The notes: generated by a model from the sequence alone, not told the origin. A DNA stretch of 64,000 nucleotides from Aquimarina sp. MMG016 (GCF_018100805.1 NZ_JAGJEA010000004.1:124001-188000), one strand, 5' to 3'; positions 52,397 to 61,148 are shown, numbered from the stretch's first letter. Numbers and translations: made by a program.

Positions 52397-54448
52397 TTAA
52401 TTAACTTCAGGCAAGAACCCATAAGTTTTACTATACTCCAACATCTGAGTTACAAAATCTTTTGGTTGTACCACATTAATCTCCATGATCCCTCCATTAT
52501 CATCCATCTTAGGAACTAGTACTGGATTTACAAATCCACTATACGGTGCAGATGTGAATTGTTCATTACGTTTTAGTACCTCAGCATGAATAGCTTGATC
52601 CACTTTTACTCCGTAACCTTCTACCAGTTCTTCCGCTGCTTTATAATCACCTTCAGATTTGATACGCTGGGTCTCTCTTAACAAAAGACCAAAAATCTCA
52701 CGTAACTTTTGATAATCATTAATATTATAATACGTCTTTCCTTCTTTAGTTACCTTTTCGATTACATTATCTTTAGCTCCTTGTTCAAAAGCCCAGGCAC
52801 TCACCCACTGACGATTACGCATATGTGCTTCTTCTACATCATCACCAAGATTCAATCGTATCAATTGAGTCATTAATCCGTTACGAATATATCCGTCGTA
52901 AGCAGCTTTACCTACTTTCTCCCAATCTTCAACCAACCCTAATTCTTGTAGCTTAGGATCCATTAGGTAATACAATCCTACTAAATCTGCACGCCCCTCC
53001 TCCATTGTAGAAGCGTAGTTTTTAAGTGTTTCTTTAGTTTCACCTACACCAGGGTTTAATTGACCTGATGCATGACCTACCACCTCATGTAATGCAGTAT
53101 GCAACTTATCGGCCAATTGACCATATTCTTTTTCTAGTTGATATTCTTCATCATCGTGTACAAATTCTTTAAGACGACCAGAACTACCAGCATTGTTGTA
53201 TGCACCTATAATATTTCCTAATGATACCGATTTAGAACCAACCTCAGCTCTAATCCAATTAGCATTAGGTAGGTTCACACCTATTGGAGTACTTGGTGAA
53301 GCATCTCCAGCCTCTCCCGCTACTGTTACTACTTTATAGGTAACACCGACAACATTCTTTTTCTTATGCTCATTCATTAATGGAGAATTATCTTCAAACC
53401 ATTGAGCATTTTCAGATAATACAGCCATTTTCTTTGACATATCAAAATCTTTGATCTGTACGATAGTTTCATAAGATCCTCTATACCCTAATGGGTCATT
53501 ATACACCTCGATAAAACTGTTAATATAATCAATATTACCTTCTGTCGCAGCCGTCCAAGCTACATTATAATCATCCCAAGTCTGTAAATCACCTGTCTTA
53601 TAATATTGTATCAATAATCCTATTGCATCTCCTTGTGCTTTATTCTCAGCAACTCCCTGCGCTTTTTCCAGCCACTTAATAATTTCATCAATAGCAGCTC
53701 CATATAAACCTCCTGATTTATAAACACGCTCTTTCAGCTCACCGTTTTCTTTTACTAATTGGGAGTTCAAACCAAATGATAAAGGTTTTTTAGGATTAGG
53801 TTGCTTCATTTCACCATAAAAAGATGCTACATCAGCATTGGTAACACCAGGACCATAAAAGTTCACTGCAGATTCTGCGACATTGTCAATCCCTTTAGCC
53901 TGATTTACTTTCTTAGCGTCCTGATTATCAAAAATCACCGCATATGCTTCTTTAGAAAGTTTAGTGTTTGTCGCTGTTAATAATGAATCAAAATAGTCTT
54001 TACTAAATTCTGGCTTGATTTTGTCATTACTATAATGATGATGAATACCGTTAGAGAACCAAACACGTTTAAGGTAAGTTTCAAAAGCTTTCCAATCCTT
54101 TGAATCCTTATCTCCTTCATATGAAGTATAGATTTTTTCTAATGCTTTTCTAATCGTTAAATTATGGCGATAATTCTGATCCCACATAATATCTCTACCA
54201 CTTAAACCAGCCTGAGTTAAATAATATACCAGTTTTTGTTCTTTAAGCGAAAGAGTTTCCCATCCAGGAATCTGATACCTAAGAATTTTAAGATCTGCAA
54301 ACTGCTCTACAACATAGTCAAATTTTCCTTCTGTAACTTTCTCTATCTGTTCTTTCTGATTTGTTTGATCTTGAACTTTTGGGTCTTTTTTACAAGCAAC
54401 TAAAAAGCTCCCAGCTGCTATAAAGACTAATATTTTGTTAAGTTTCAT
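52397..54448 (-). CDS. dipeptidyl peptidase III family lipoprotein (M49)
   Basis: A zinc peptidase of 683 residues that releases N-terminal dipeptides. The lipoprotein signal ends LVACKKDPK, with Cys at about residue 19. The active-site motif HEVVGH (H454, E455, H459) is the five-residue-spaced bacterial/Bacteroidota variant (HExxGH) of the HELLGH motif of DPP III. The third ligand lies in MEEGRADLVGLYYL. Being a lipoprotein puts it on the periplasmic side, unlike the cytosolic eukaryotic enzyme. It forms a single-gene unit. Confidence 0.93.
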   Translation of the reverse strand: MKLNKILVFIAAGSFLVACKKDPKVQDQTNQKEQIEKVTEGKFDYVVEQFADLKILRYQIPGWETLSLKEQKLVYYLTQAGLSGRDIMWDQNYRHNLTIRKALEKIYTSYEGDKDSKDWKAFETYLKRVWFSNGIHHHYSNDKIKPEFSKDYFDSLLTATNTKLSKEAYAVIFDNQDAKKVNQAKGIDNVAESAVNFYGPGVTNADVASFYGEMKQPNPKKPLSFGLNSQLVKENGELKERVYKSGGLYGAAIDEIIKWLEKAQGVAENKAQGDAIGLLIQYYKTGDLQTWDDYNVAWTAATEGNIDYINSFIEVYNDPLGYRGSYETIVQIKDFDMSKKMAVLSENAQWFEDNSPLMNEHKKKNVVGVTYKVVTVAGEAGDASPSTPIGVNLPNANWIRAEVGSKSVSLGNIIGAYNNAGSSGRLKEFVHDDEEYQLEKEYGQLADKLHTALHEVVGHASGQLNPGVGETKETLKNYASTMEEGRADLVGLYYLMDPKLQELGLVEDWEKVGKAAYDGYIRNGLMTQLIRLNLGDDVEEAHMRNRQWVSAWAFEQGAKDNVIEKVTKEGKTYYNINDYQKLREIFGLLLRETQRIKSEGDYKAAEELVEGYGVKVDQAIHAEVLKRNEQFTSAPYSGFVNPVLVPKMDDNGGIMEINVVQPKDFVTQMLEYSKTYGFLPEVN

Positions 54449-54500
54449 ATTGAGTGTTTAATTGTTCTCAGCAAATGTAATAAAATAAAAGGATGTTAAA

Positions 54501-54527
54501 ATTGTTTATATTAGCAGTATAAACAAT
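54501..54527 (+). promoter_or_regulatory. perfect inverted repeat upstream of the SRPBCC gene
   Basis: ATTGTTTATA (54501-54510) and TATAAACAAT (54518-54527) are perfect complements with a seven-base spacer. They lie 14 nt before the ATG and between two divergent genes. It could be an operator or a leader hairpin. Confidence 0.5.
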
Positions 54528-54541
54528 CTAAACTAATCGAC

Positions 54542-55579
54542 ATGAAAATCATCAAATATTTATTTTTTCTTTTATTACTGATGCTTGTTGGTGGCGGAAT
54601 CTATGTTGCTACCATAGATGGTAACTTTCAAGCAGAAGAAAGCAGAGTAATAGATGCTCCTGATGAATTACTTTATGCAACCATAAATGAATATAAAACC
54701 TGGGAAAAGTGGGGGCCTTGGATGGATGACTCTGATGACATGATCATGGAATATCCTGAAAAAACAAGTGGTGAAGGTGCTTACTACAATTGGAAAAGTG
54801 AAATCCAGGGAGACGGAAAAATGGAAACTATAAAGACTACGCCTTTTACAGGTATTGATCAAAAATTCTCTATGGTAGTCCCTGTAATGGGAGAAACTTC
54901 TAGTGATGTATACTGGAAATTTGAAAAAATTGAAGATAAAAAAACTAAAGTCACTTGGGGAATGAAAGGGAAACAGGGGTTTATGGAAAAAATGTTCTTT
55001 CTAACCCAAGATAGTAGCCTTACTCAAAACCTGAAGGCTATGTATAAAAAAGGATTAGAAAAACTGGATGCTTTTGCACAAGAAAAAATGAAAGAATATT
55101 CTGTTAATGTCGATGGTATAACCGAGCATGCAGGTGGTTACTATATGTACAGCGCCACAGCATCTCCTATTGCAGAGATTTCTCAAAAAATGGGTCAAAT
55201 GCTCCCTACTGTGAATTCCTATATGAGGCAAAATGAATTACCACAAACTGGTATGCCTTTTACGATATATAATGAGTTTAATCAAGAGCAGGGTACGGCT
55301 ATTTATTCTACGGGCATCCCAACCAGAGAAAAAGTAGTTATGCCTAAAGATAGTAATATTCAGTGTGGAGAATTACCAAAACAAAAAGTTGTAAAAACTA
55401 TACTTTTAGGTGATTACAGCAACTTAAAAGAAGCCTGGGAAGCCGGTTATAAATATATTGCAGAAAATAATTTAGAACCTAACTCAGAATCACCAGCTTT
55501 TGAAGTATATAAGACTGATCCGGGATTACAACCTAACCCTGCACAGTGGATTACAGAAATTTATATTCCTATAAAATAG
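54542..55579 (+). CDS. SRPBCC domain protein with C-terminal GyrI-like effector domain
   Basis: An N-terminal membrane anchor (MKIIKYLFFLLLLMLVGGGIYV) is followed by a START/SRPBCC helix-grip domain (AEESRVIDAPDELLYATINE, WEKWGPWMDD, TKVTWGMKGKQGFMEKMFF). From about residue 190 comes a GyrI-like/AraC effector-binding domain (GGYYMYSATASPIAEISQKM, YNEFNQEQGTAIYSTGIPT, VVKTILLGDYSNLKEAWEAG). Both parts bind small hydrophobic molecules. The combination is a known Bacteroidota architecture without a firm role. A perfect inverted repeat stands directly upstream. Confidence 0.9.
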   Translation: MKIIKYLFFLLLLMLVGGGIYVATIDGNFQAEESRVIDAPDELLYATINEYKTWEKWGPWMDDSDDMIMEYPEKTSGEGAYYNWKSEIQGDGKMETIKTTPFTGIDQKFSMVVPVMGETSSDVYWKFEKIEDKKTKVTWGMKGKQGFMEKMFFLTQDSSLTQNLKAMYKKGLEKLDAFAQEKMKEYSVNVDGITEHAGGYYMYSATASPIAEISQKMGQMLPTVNSYMRQNELPQTGMPFTIYNEFNQEQGTAIYSTGIPTREKVVMPKDSNIQCGELPKQKVVKTILLGDYSNLKEAWEAGYKYIAENNLEPNSESPAFEVYKTDPGLQPNPAQWITEIYIPIK

Positions 55580-55602
55580 ATTAATCGATTCAAAATATCA
55601 TT

Positions 55603-55647
55603 ACCTGCATTTTACTATATTTATGAAAGTAAAATGCAGGTTTTTTT
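55603..55647 (+). terminator. intrinsic terminator of the SRPBCC gene
   Basis: ACCTGCATTTTAC and GTAAAATGCAGGT form a 13-bp perfect stem around a 13-base loop, then T7. Confidence 0.9.
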
Positions 55648-55675
55648 ATCTTAAAACTGATATATTTTTAACATT

Positions 55676-56041
55676 GTGAAACAAATACTACTCGTTTTTA
55701 TAGGAGGTGGCTCAGGGAGCGTAGCACGATATCTCATTAGCAAATTCCTTAACCTAGAAAAATATAATATTCCGTATGGAACATTAACTGTAAATGTAAT
55801 TGGCAGTCTACTTATAGGTATCATTTTAGGTCTGTCTCTAAAAAACAATTCTTTATCACAAAACACGATCCTATTATTAGCAACGGGATTCTGTGGAGGA
55901 TTCACAACTTTCTCATCTTTTGCATATGAAAATCATATAATGCTAAAGAGTGGTGACCTTTGGAATTTTCTTATTTACACTGTCGGTTCTTTTATACTAG
56001 GATTATTTGCCGTATTTTTAGGTATATTCCTAACAAAATAA
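55676..56041 (+). CDS. crcB: fluoride efflux channel CrcB (Fluc)
   Basis: 121 residues with four transmembrane helices. Family motifs GGGSGSVARYLISKF at the N-terminus and GFCGGFTTFSSFAYE in helix 3 (the TM3 break with the central Na+ site and Phe box) are present. It exports fluoride as a dual-topology dimer. The start codon is GTG at 55676. Unlike many crcB genes, no fluoride riboswitch is recognisable in the 30 nt between the preceding terminator and the start. The glnB-type gene follows by 33 nt. Confidence 0.95.
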   Translation: MKQILLVFIGGGSGSVARYLISKFLNLEKYNIPYGTLTVNVIGSLLIGIILGLSLKNNSLSQNTILLLATGFCGGFTTFSSFAYENHIMLKSGDLWNFLIYTVGSFILGLFAVFLGIFLTK

Positions 56042-56074
56042 ATATACTTATTACCCTAAAAGTTTATATCCAGA

Positions 56075-56413
56075 ATGAAAAAAATAGAAGCTATTATCCG
56101 TAAATCCAGATTCAAAGCCGTAAAAGACGCCTTACACGAAGTCGAAGTAAATTTCTTTACATACTGGGATGTAACTGGAGTTGGAAACGAAAAAAAAGGA
56201 CATGTCTATAGAGGTATTAGTTACAGTACTTCTGATATACAACGCAGATATATATCTATCGTGGTATCTGATGAGTTTGAAGAAAAGACCATCCAAGCAA
56301 TTATTGAATCCGCTAAAACTGGAGATATTGGTGATGGTAAAATATTTGTTTCAGAAATAAGAAATACATATCGAATTAGAACTGGGGAACAAGGCAATGA
56401 AGCTTTAAATTAA
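56075..56413 (+). CDS. P-II family nitrogen regulatory protein
   Basis: P-II proteins sense 2-oxoglutarate, ATP and ADP and control ammonium transport and glutamine synthetase. The start MKKIEAIIRKSRFKAVKDAL, the T-loop with YRGISY (tyrosine 50, the usual uridylylation site), the B-loop TGDIGDGKIFV and the end RIRTGEQG are standard. The T-loop before YRG is shorter than in GlnB/GlnK. In many Bacteroidota such genes sit beside amtB. Here no ammonium transporter is present, but a porin gene follows. Confidence 0.93.
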   Translation: MKKIEAIIRKSRFKAVKDALHEVEVNFFTYWDVTGVGNEKKGHVYRGISYSTSDIQRRYISIVVSDEFEEKTIQAIIESAKTGDIGDGKIFVSEIRNTYRIRTGEQGNEALN

Positions 56414-56603
56414 AACCCTAAAAAGGAATTCATAAATAAATGATGTGATCATTACTTTAGTACTTTTCCTTAAAACCTAATAAAAACTAAAAAACTTCAC
56501 TTTTAAATTCTTAAAAAAACATCAATATAAACATTAAACCCTAATTTTTTGAGGGTATAAAATCAAAAATGCATAAAAATTCAGCACACCACCCTATTTT
56601 TTA

Positions 56604-56618
56604 TGGCTTTGAAATTGT
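56604..56618 (+). promoter_or_regulatory. sigma-54-like -24/-12 promoter before the porin gene
   Basis: TGGC (56604-56607) and TTGT (56615-56618) are separated by seven bases, the exact spacing of TGGCNNNNNNNTTGC, with one deviation at -12 (T for C). It lies 56 nt before the ATG. The match is partial, so this is only a candidate. A sigma-54-type activator is encoded at 35.7 kb. Confidence 0.3.
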
Positions 56619-56673
56619 TTTAACATAGTTTTACACCTTCAATTAAAAACAATTTCAATAATTAATGTTTATT

Positions 56674-57771
56674 ATGAAAACAAAAACCGTAACAAATCTT
56701 TTTAAAAAAGTATGTCTTGTTGCATTAGCTTTAGTTAGCTTCACCACAATTGCACAAGAAGAAGAAAAAAAATGGTTCGATAATTTCTCATTAAGTGGAT
56801 CTGTAGATGGATACTTCAGATACAACTTCGGTAGTCAGAACGACAACTCTTCTGCTCCTGCAACTTCATTCGCAAACGAATCTGGTTTTGCACTAGGTAT
56901 GGCCAATGTTATTGCTGGATACGAAGGAGAAAAAGTAGGATTTGTAGCTGATCTTGTATTTGGTCAAAGAGGTGAAGATGCTGTATTTAATTCAACAGAT
57001 TCTGCACAAATTGTAAATCAATTATATGCGTATTGGAATGTAACTGAAAAGTTTAAACTTACTTTTGGTAATTTTAATACTTTCCTTGGATATGAAGTAA
57101 TTTCTCCAACTGGAAATTTCAACTATTCTACATCATATATGTTCTCTTACGGTCCTTTTTCTCATACTGGTCTTAAGGCTGATTTTGCAATTAGTGATAA
57201 ATGGTCAGCAATGTTAGCCGTTATGAATCCTACGGATTATACAGAAAACAACCCGTTTGACACTTATATTGTTGGAGCACAAGTGGGATATGCTGTTGAT
57301 AATGGTAGCGCGTATTTAAACTTTAGATATGGTAATGAAGGTGAGCCAGGTGCTGTTGGACCAACATTTCAGGCTGATCTTACTACCGGATGGGACCTTG
57401 CTGAAAAATTCTATTTAGGAGTAAACGCTACATACCTTTCTACTGAACCACAAGAAGACGGCGATGCATCAGGATTTTATGGTGTAGCATTATACCCTCA
57501 GTTTAAAGCTACTGAGAAGTTTACTTTAGGATTAAGAGGAGAGTATTTCTCAGTTTACAATAACGGATTAATTGATGTAGTAGGACTTGACGCTGAAGGT
57601 GATGGTGATGTAATTGCTGCTACTCTTACCGGAAGTTATGACGTAGGAAATCTTACTTTTAAACCTGAATTAAGATTAGATTCCACTTCAGAAGATTTCT
57701 TTACAGATAACGATGGAGACGCAACAAAGAGCCTTTCTTCTTTCGTACTTGGTGCAATCTATAAATTCTAA
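56674..57771 (+). CDS. outer-membrane beta-barrel porin
   Basis: 365 residues with signal peptide MKTKTVTNLFKKVCLVALALVSFTTIAQ and a barrel of alternating strands (LSGSVDGYFRYNFGSQ, GFVADLVFGQRGEDAV, KFKLTFGNFNTFLGYEVISP, STSYMFSYGPFSHTGLKADF). It ends SFVLGAIYKF, with terminal aromatic Phe as in other porins. It matches the Bacteroidota porins found beside P-II and ammonium transporter genes, so uptake of nitrogen compounds is plausible. An in-frame ATG three codons upstream is an alternative start. The 250-nt upstream region holds an ACCCT/AGGGT hairpin and a sigma-54-like promoter. Confidence 0.9.
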   Translation: MKTKTVTNLFKKVCLVALALVSFTTIAQEEEKKWFDNFSLSGSVDGYFRYNFGSQNDNSSAPATSFANESGFALGMANVIAGYEGEKVGFVADLVFGQRGEDAVFNSTDSAQIVNQLYAYWNVTEKFKLTFGNFNTFLGYEVISPTGNFNYSTSYMFSYGPFSHTGLKADFAISDKWSAMLAVMNPTDYTENNPFDTYIVGAQVGYAVDNGSAYLNFRYGNEGEPGAVGPTFQADLTTGWDLAEKFYLGVNATYLSTEPQEDGDASGFYGVALYPQFKATEKFTLGLRGEYFSVYNNGLIDVVGLDAEGDGDVIAATLTGSYDVGNLTFKPELRLDSTSEDFFTDNDGDATKSLSSFVLGAIYKF

Positions 57772-57808
57772 TATATTAGAAGTTTTAATATATTGTTTGT
57801 TTAAAGAT

Positions 57809-57836
57809 AAAGCGTGCAGTTTCTGTGCGCTTTATT
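57809..57836. terminator. hairpin between porin and DUF1684 genes
   Basis: AAAGCGTGCA and TGTGCGCTTT pair over ten bases with two G-T pairs around GTTTC. It overlaps the last codon region of the facing gene. Confidence 0.55.
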
Positions 57837-58446
57837 CATTTTCAGAATATTTATTATACTTTTTTACACCTACAGGGATTTCCAGTTCTAGATGATTCTC
57901 TTGTGGAGGTATCGGACAAGAATAACGATCATTATAAGCGCAATAAGGATTATAAGCTGTATTAAAGTCTATTAAAACTGTATCTCCTTCAGGAATTCTT
58001 AGATCCATAAACCTTCCACCTTCATAAGTAGATTTTCCGTTAGTTAAATCTGTAAATGGAAGAAAGAGATAATCTTCGTATTCTGTTTGTGTTTTTAATC
58101 CTTGGTTTTGATAGATATTTAGTATCCATTCCTTTTCGTGAAGTACAAAATGAGCTTCGCCATATTTTACATATATAGGCTCCCTATTTGTAGTCGTTTG
58201 CATTATAAAAGGAGTCTCATGTGGTGTACGAACAAATGTAGCCAGTACACTATATGATGTATCAATATCAAAAAACTTCAATCCTTTAAATACTTTTAAA
58301 TCCTTTGGGGTTAATGGTGATGTTTCTTCTGAAGCAAACTTCTTATCCAGTTCTTGTTGAAAAGACAATACTTGTTTTATTGCTACAGAATCCTGAGCAA
58401 TAATATTTCCTATAAAAAAAATGAATACAAATAATAACCGATACAC
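57832..58446 (-). CDS. DUF1684 domain-containing exported protein
   Basis: 204 residues with signal peptide MYRLLFVFIFFIGNIIAQ. The conserved DUF1684 end is complete: GGRFMDLRIPEGDTVLIDFN, then NPYCAYNDRYSCPIPPQENHLELEIPVGVKKY. The start is GTG at 58446, supported by a TACTTTTG box at 58471-58464. DUF1684 is widespread with unknown function. The cysteines in CAYNDRYSC suggest metal or disulfide chemistry. It is convergent with the porin gene. Confidence 0.92.
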   Translation of the reverse strand: MYRLLFVFIFFIGNIIAQDSVAIKQVLSFQQELDKKFASEETSPLTPKDLKVFKGLKFFDIDTSYSVLATFVRTPHETPFIMQTTTNREPIYVKYGEAHFVLHEKEWILNIYQNQGLKTQTEYEDYLFLPFTDLTNGKSTYEGGRFMDLRIPEGDTVLIDFNTAYNPYCAYNDRYSCPIPPQENHLELEIPVGVKKYNKYSENE

Positions 58447-58463
58447 TGATCCCCATTTTTTTG

Positions 58464-58471
58464 CAAAAGTA
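58464..58471 (-). promoter_or_regulatory. -7 element of the DUF1684 gene
   Basis: TACTTTTG on the minus strand fits TAnnTTTG and lies 17 nt before the GTG start, which it supports. Confidence 0.5.
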
Positions 58472-58547
58472 CAAAGCTTAATTGATTAACTCATTAATTT
58501 ACAAAAAATTGTATTTATTTTTTTACATAAAACACTACTTTTACTGG

Positions 58548-58555
58548 TATTTTTG
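58548..58555 (+). promoter_or_regulatory. -7 element of the MFS gene
   Basis: TATTTTTG fits TAnnTTTG and lies 26 nt before the TTG start. The next in-frame ATG would be about 100 nt further in. Confidence 0.5.
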
Positions 58556-58581
58556 ATCATAAAACACCAATCAAAACTCCA

Positions 58582-59805
58582 TTGCATAAATTCATTACTC
58601 ATTATATCAATTCTTTTTCCGGTTTATCAAAAGAAATCTGGTGGTTAGCTCTAATTACTTTGATAAATAGAGCCGGTGCAATGGTAATTCCTTTCTTATC
58701 TTTATACCTTACTGATGATTTATGTTTTTCATTACAACAGGTAGGATGGATTATGACCAGTTTTGGCTTGGGTTCTTTCTGCGGAGCATGGTTAGGAGGA
58801 AAATTAAGTGATCAAATCGGATACTATAAAGTTATCATGGGCTCTTTATTCCTAACGGGAGTTTCTTTTATGATTATTCAATATTTCTCAAGCTTTTGGA
58901 GTATTTGCATCGGTTTTTTTGTTCTTATCGCTATTGCTGACGCTGCCAGACCAGCTTTTTTTGTTGCACTAAGCGCTTATAGCAAGCCAGAGAACAAGAC
59001 ACGTTCATTAACTTTTATCCGTCTGGCGATTAACCTCGGTTTCTCTGCTGGTCCAGCGCTTGGAGGTCTTATCATTGCCACTATAGGGTATAGCGGATTG
59101 TTTTGGGTAGATGGAATCACTTGTGTAATCGCAGGGATTGTAATGATACAAACGCTTCATCCTAAAAAAGCAAAAATACTTGATAAGGAAGTTCCGGTTG
59201 AGAATCCTGTTCCTGCGCATCGTGATGGACTCTATATACTCTTTTTGATTGCATTAGTATTATTTGGATTTATTTTTGTGCAATATTTTTCTACAGTACC
59301 ATTATATTACAAAGAAATACATTCAATATCTGAAGAAAATATAGGGCTGATTTTAGCTTTGAACGGAGCTTTGATCTTTTTCTTCGAAATGCCATTGATT
59401 GCCTATCTTGAGAAAACCAACCTCTCCGCTATAGGAAATGTAATTAACGGTTTTATATTTACCGCAATTAGTTTTGTATTATTATTATTAACTCCTTGGT
59501 CAGGAATTCTGGTTATAGGAATGATCATAGCGACTTTTGGCGAAATGGTGGCTTTCCCTTTTGGAAATGCATTTGCACTAGAAAGAGCAAAAAGAGGAAG
59601 ACAAGGAGCATACATGGGATTATATAGTATGTCCTTTTCGGTTGCTCATATTTTTGGGCATAATTCCGGAATGCAATTGATTGCTAATTTTGGATATGAT
59701 AACAGCTGGATCTTTATGACCCTCATTGCCGGTTTGGGAACATTATTATTATTTATAGTAAAACGAAGATTAACTAAACAAAAAGTATTTAACGTTACGC
59801 CATGA
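58582..59805 (+). CDS. MFS transporter (drug:H+ antiporter-like)
   Basis: 407 residues, about twelve helices. The MFS motif A between helices 2 and 3 reads GGKLSDQIGYYKVI, and helix 5 carries RLAINLGFSAGPALGGLII (motif C-like). It resembles MdtH/YfcJ-like exporters. The start is TTG at 58582; starting at the first ATG (residue 34) would delete helix 1. Its end overlaps the DJ-1/PfpI lipoprotein gene by ATGA, so the two are coupled. The substrate is unknown. Confidence 0.92.
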   Translation: MHKFITHYINSFSGLSKEIWWLALITLINRAGAMVIPFLSLYLTDDLCFSLQQVGWIMTSFGLGSFCGAWLGGKLSDQIGYYKVIMGSLFLTGVSFMIIQYFSSFWSICIGFFVLIAIADAARPAFFVALSAYSKPENKTRSLTFIRLAINLGFSAGPALGGLIIATIGYSGLFWVDGITCVIAGIVMIQTLHPKKAKILDKEVPVENPVPAHRDGLYILFLIALVLFGFIFVQYFSTVPLYYKEIHSISEENIGLILALNGALIFFFEMPLIAYLEKTNLSAIGNVINGFIFTAISFVLLLLTPWSGILVIGMIIATFGEMVAFPFGNAFALERAKRGRQGAYMGLYSMSFSVAHIFGHNSGMQLIANFGYDNSWIFMTLIAGLGTLLLFIVKRRLTKQKVFNVTP

Positions 59806-60554
59806 AAAAATTATACTTTATTATAATCGCCATAATAGCTATAGGATGTATTGAACAAAAACCAATAGAACGAAAACTTCCTCCACCAATAGCATCCAAA
59901 AAAGAGAAAAAGTTCCCCAAACTAAAACCAAATCACTATAACGTAGCTTTTCTAATCATGGATGGCACTTATAATACCGAGTTTACTGCTCCTTTTGATA
60001 TTTTTCAGCATACTCAATATCGCGAAAATATCAAACAGATGAATGTTTTTACGGTTGCTAACACTGATGATCCCATCATTACCTTTGAAGGTGTGAAAAT
60101 TATTCCGGATTATAATTATATCAAAGATTCACTTCCAACTATAGATATTCTTGTTGTGCCAAGTGCGGAGCATCATTTGGATACCGATTTAGATGACGAA
60201 GCAATGATAAATTTTGTAAAAGAAGTTGACAAAACTGCTTTGTATATGACTTCGCATTGCGATGGAGCTTTTGTATTGGCTAAGGCAGGAATATTGAATG
60301 ATAAAGTTTCTACCACTTTCCCTAGTGATATAGACAACATGCGTGCTATGTTTCCTGATCTGGATATCAGAAAAGATGTATTATTTGTACACGATGGAAA
60401 ATATATTACTTCTGCTGGTGGAGCTAAAAGTTTTGAGGCAGCATTATACCTATGCGAATATTTATATGGAGCCAAAATAGCCAGATCTCTAGCTGGAGGA
60501 CTGGTTATAGACTGGAAACTTGATGATATCCCTCATTTAGTTATAAGCAAATAG
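59802..60554 (+). CDS. DJ-1/PfpI family lipoprotein
   Basis: A lipoprotein signal (MKKLYFIIIAIIAIGC) precedes a class I glutamine amidotransferase-like domain: NVAFLIMDGTYNTEFTAPFDIFQHT at the N-terminus, the nucleophile elbow with C153 in TSHCDGAFVLAKAGIL, and FVHDGKYITSAGGAKSFEAALYL near the end. This is the AraC-N-terminal/isonitrile-hydratase-like branch of DJ-1/PfpI. Lipidation places it outside the cytoplasm, which is unusual for the superfamily. It is coupled to the MFS exporter gene upstream. Confidence 0.9.
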   Translation: MKKLYFIIIAIIAIGCIEQKPIERKLPPPIASKKEKKFPKLKPNHYNVAFLIMDGTYNTEFTAPFDIFQHTQYRENIKQMNVFTVANTDDPIITFEGVKIIPDYNYIKDSLPTIDILVVPSAEHHLDTDLDDEAMINFVKEVDKTALYMTSHCDGAFVLAKAGILNDKVSTTFPSDIDNMRAMFPDLDIRKDVLFVHDGKYITSAGGAKSFEAALYLCEYLYGAKIARSLAGGLVIDWKLDDIPHLVISK

Positions 60555-60562
60555 ACGAAAAA

Positions 60563-60586
60563 GCGTTCCACAGGGAACGCCTTTTT
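60563..60586. terminator. hairpin A: terminator shared by the DJ-1 gene and repeat copy A
   Basis: GCGTTCC (60563-60569) and GGAACGC (60574-60580) pair around a four-base loop. T5 follows on the plus strand (after one C) and A-rich sequence precedes it. It is directly joined to repeat copy A. Confidence 0.8.
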
Positions 60587-60587
60587 A

Positions 60588-60705
60588 TTTTGGGGTTAAA
60601 TTAGGTACTCTCTTCAGTTTCTAGATTCGGGATCTTAAACCAATGTCCTCATACTTAATTTGTCCTTGATGTCCTCAAAATTATTATGCATCATATTATC
60701 GTCAT
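60588..60705 (-). repeat. repeat element copy A (candidate non-coding RNA)
   Basis: This is the first of three copies. On the plus strand the shared words are, in order: TTTTGGGG, GTACTCTCTT (60605), AATGTCCTCA (60642), TTAATTTGTCC and, 30-40 nt on, ATCGTCA (60698). Copy A contains the word TGTCCTCA twice. It has no reading frame. Read on the minus strand the element runs from GACGAT to hairpin A and its T run, like a small RNA ending in a terminator. Orientation on the minus strand is inferred from the stronger terminators of copies B and C on that strand. Confidence 0.75.
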
Positions 60706-60790
60706 AACCGATGAAACAATAATTTTATAGAACATCAATGTTTTAACAACATTTCTAATATACTAAAAAACAAAGGTTAAAAGCAAATAA

Positions 60791-60810
60791 AATCGACGAA
60801 ATACACAAAT
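60791..60810 (-). repeat. short repeat, tail of unit A
   Basis: AATCGACGAAATACACAAAT here and AATCGATGAAATACACAAAT at 61149-61168 differ at one of 20 bases. They lie about 190 nt beyond the GTACTCTC word in unit A and 215 nt beyond it in unit B, so the duplication extends well past the conserved body. Confidence 0.75.
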
Positions 60811-60878
60811 TTATAACATTTGGTATCAAACTGAAAGAAAACACATTAGCCGCCTTAATGCTTATTAAATTTAATGCC

Positions 60879-60912
60879 AAAAAAAAGCGTCTATATTGGG
60901 GTAGACGCTTTT
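60879..60912 (-). terminator. hairpin B: terminator joined to repeat copy B
   Basis: GCGTCTA (60887-60893) and TAGACGC (60902-60908), plus four A-T pairs, form an 11-bp stem around TATTGGGG. On the minus strand eight T follow, so termination there is strong. It also serves the facing minus-strand hydrolase-like gene. Confidence 0.85.
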
Positions 60913-60914
60913 AT

Positions 60915-61038
60915 AGTTTTGGGGGCAAATTATGTACTCTCTTTAGCTTCCGGATTTGGGGTCTTTCAGACTAATGTCCTCACACCTAATTTGTCCCTGA
61001 CGTATTCCAAACTAATATTTTAATTCCGTATCGTCACA
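60915..61038 (-). repeat. repeat element copy B (candidate non-coding RNA)
   Basis: This is the best conserved copy: TTTTGGGGG (60917), GTACTCTCTTTAG (60934), AATGTCCTCACAC (60973), CTAATTTGTCCCTGA and ATCGTCACA (61030). The alignment to copy A is collinear with small indels; the GTAC words are 329 nt apart. No protein frame is shared. On the minus strand it is followed by the strong terminator B. It lies between the stop of the hydrolase-like gene (61184) and copy A. Confidence 0.78.
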
Positions 61039-61148
61039 CAGCTTAAAATGTTAGTTTTTGGCGATACATCAAGTATTTTTTTAAGTTGAAGTAAAAGTAG
61101 AACAAAAAAATCATAACACCAAAAAAAATAACGATAAAAAACATAAAA

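Noticed and set aside
55648..55675. Fluoride riboswitch before crcB
   Set aside because: The gap between the terminator and the GTG start is only about 30 nt, with no conserved fluoride-riboswitch core.
57832..58446. SCPIPP in the DUF1684 protein as a third DSCTIPP tail
   Set aside because: It is an internal, known DUF1684 motif (NDRYSCPIPP) and not a C-terminal tail, so the likeness is coincidental.
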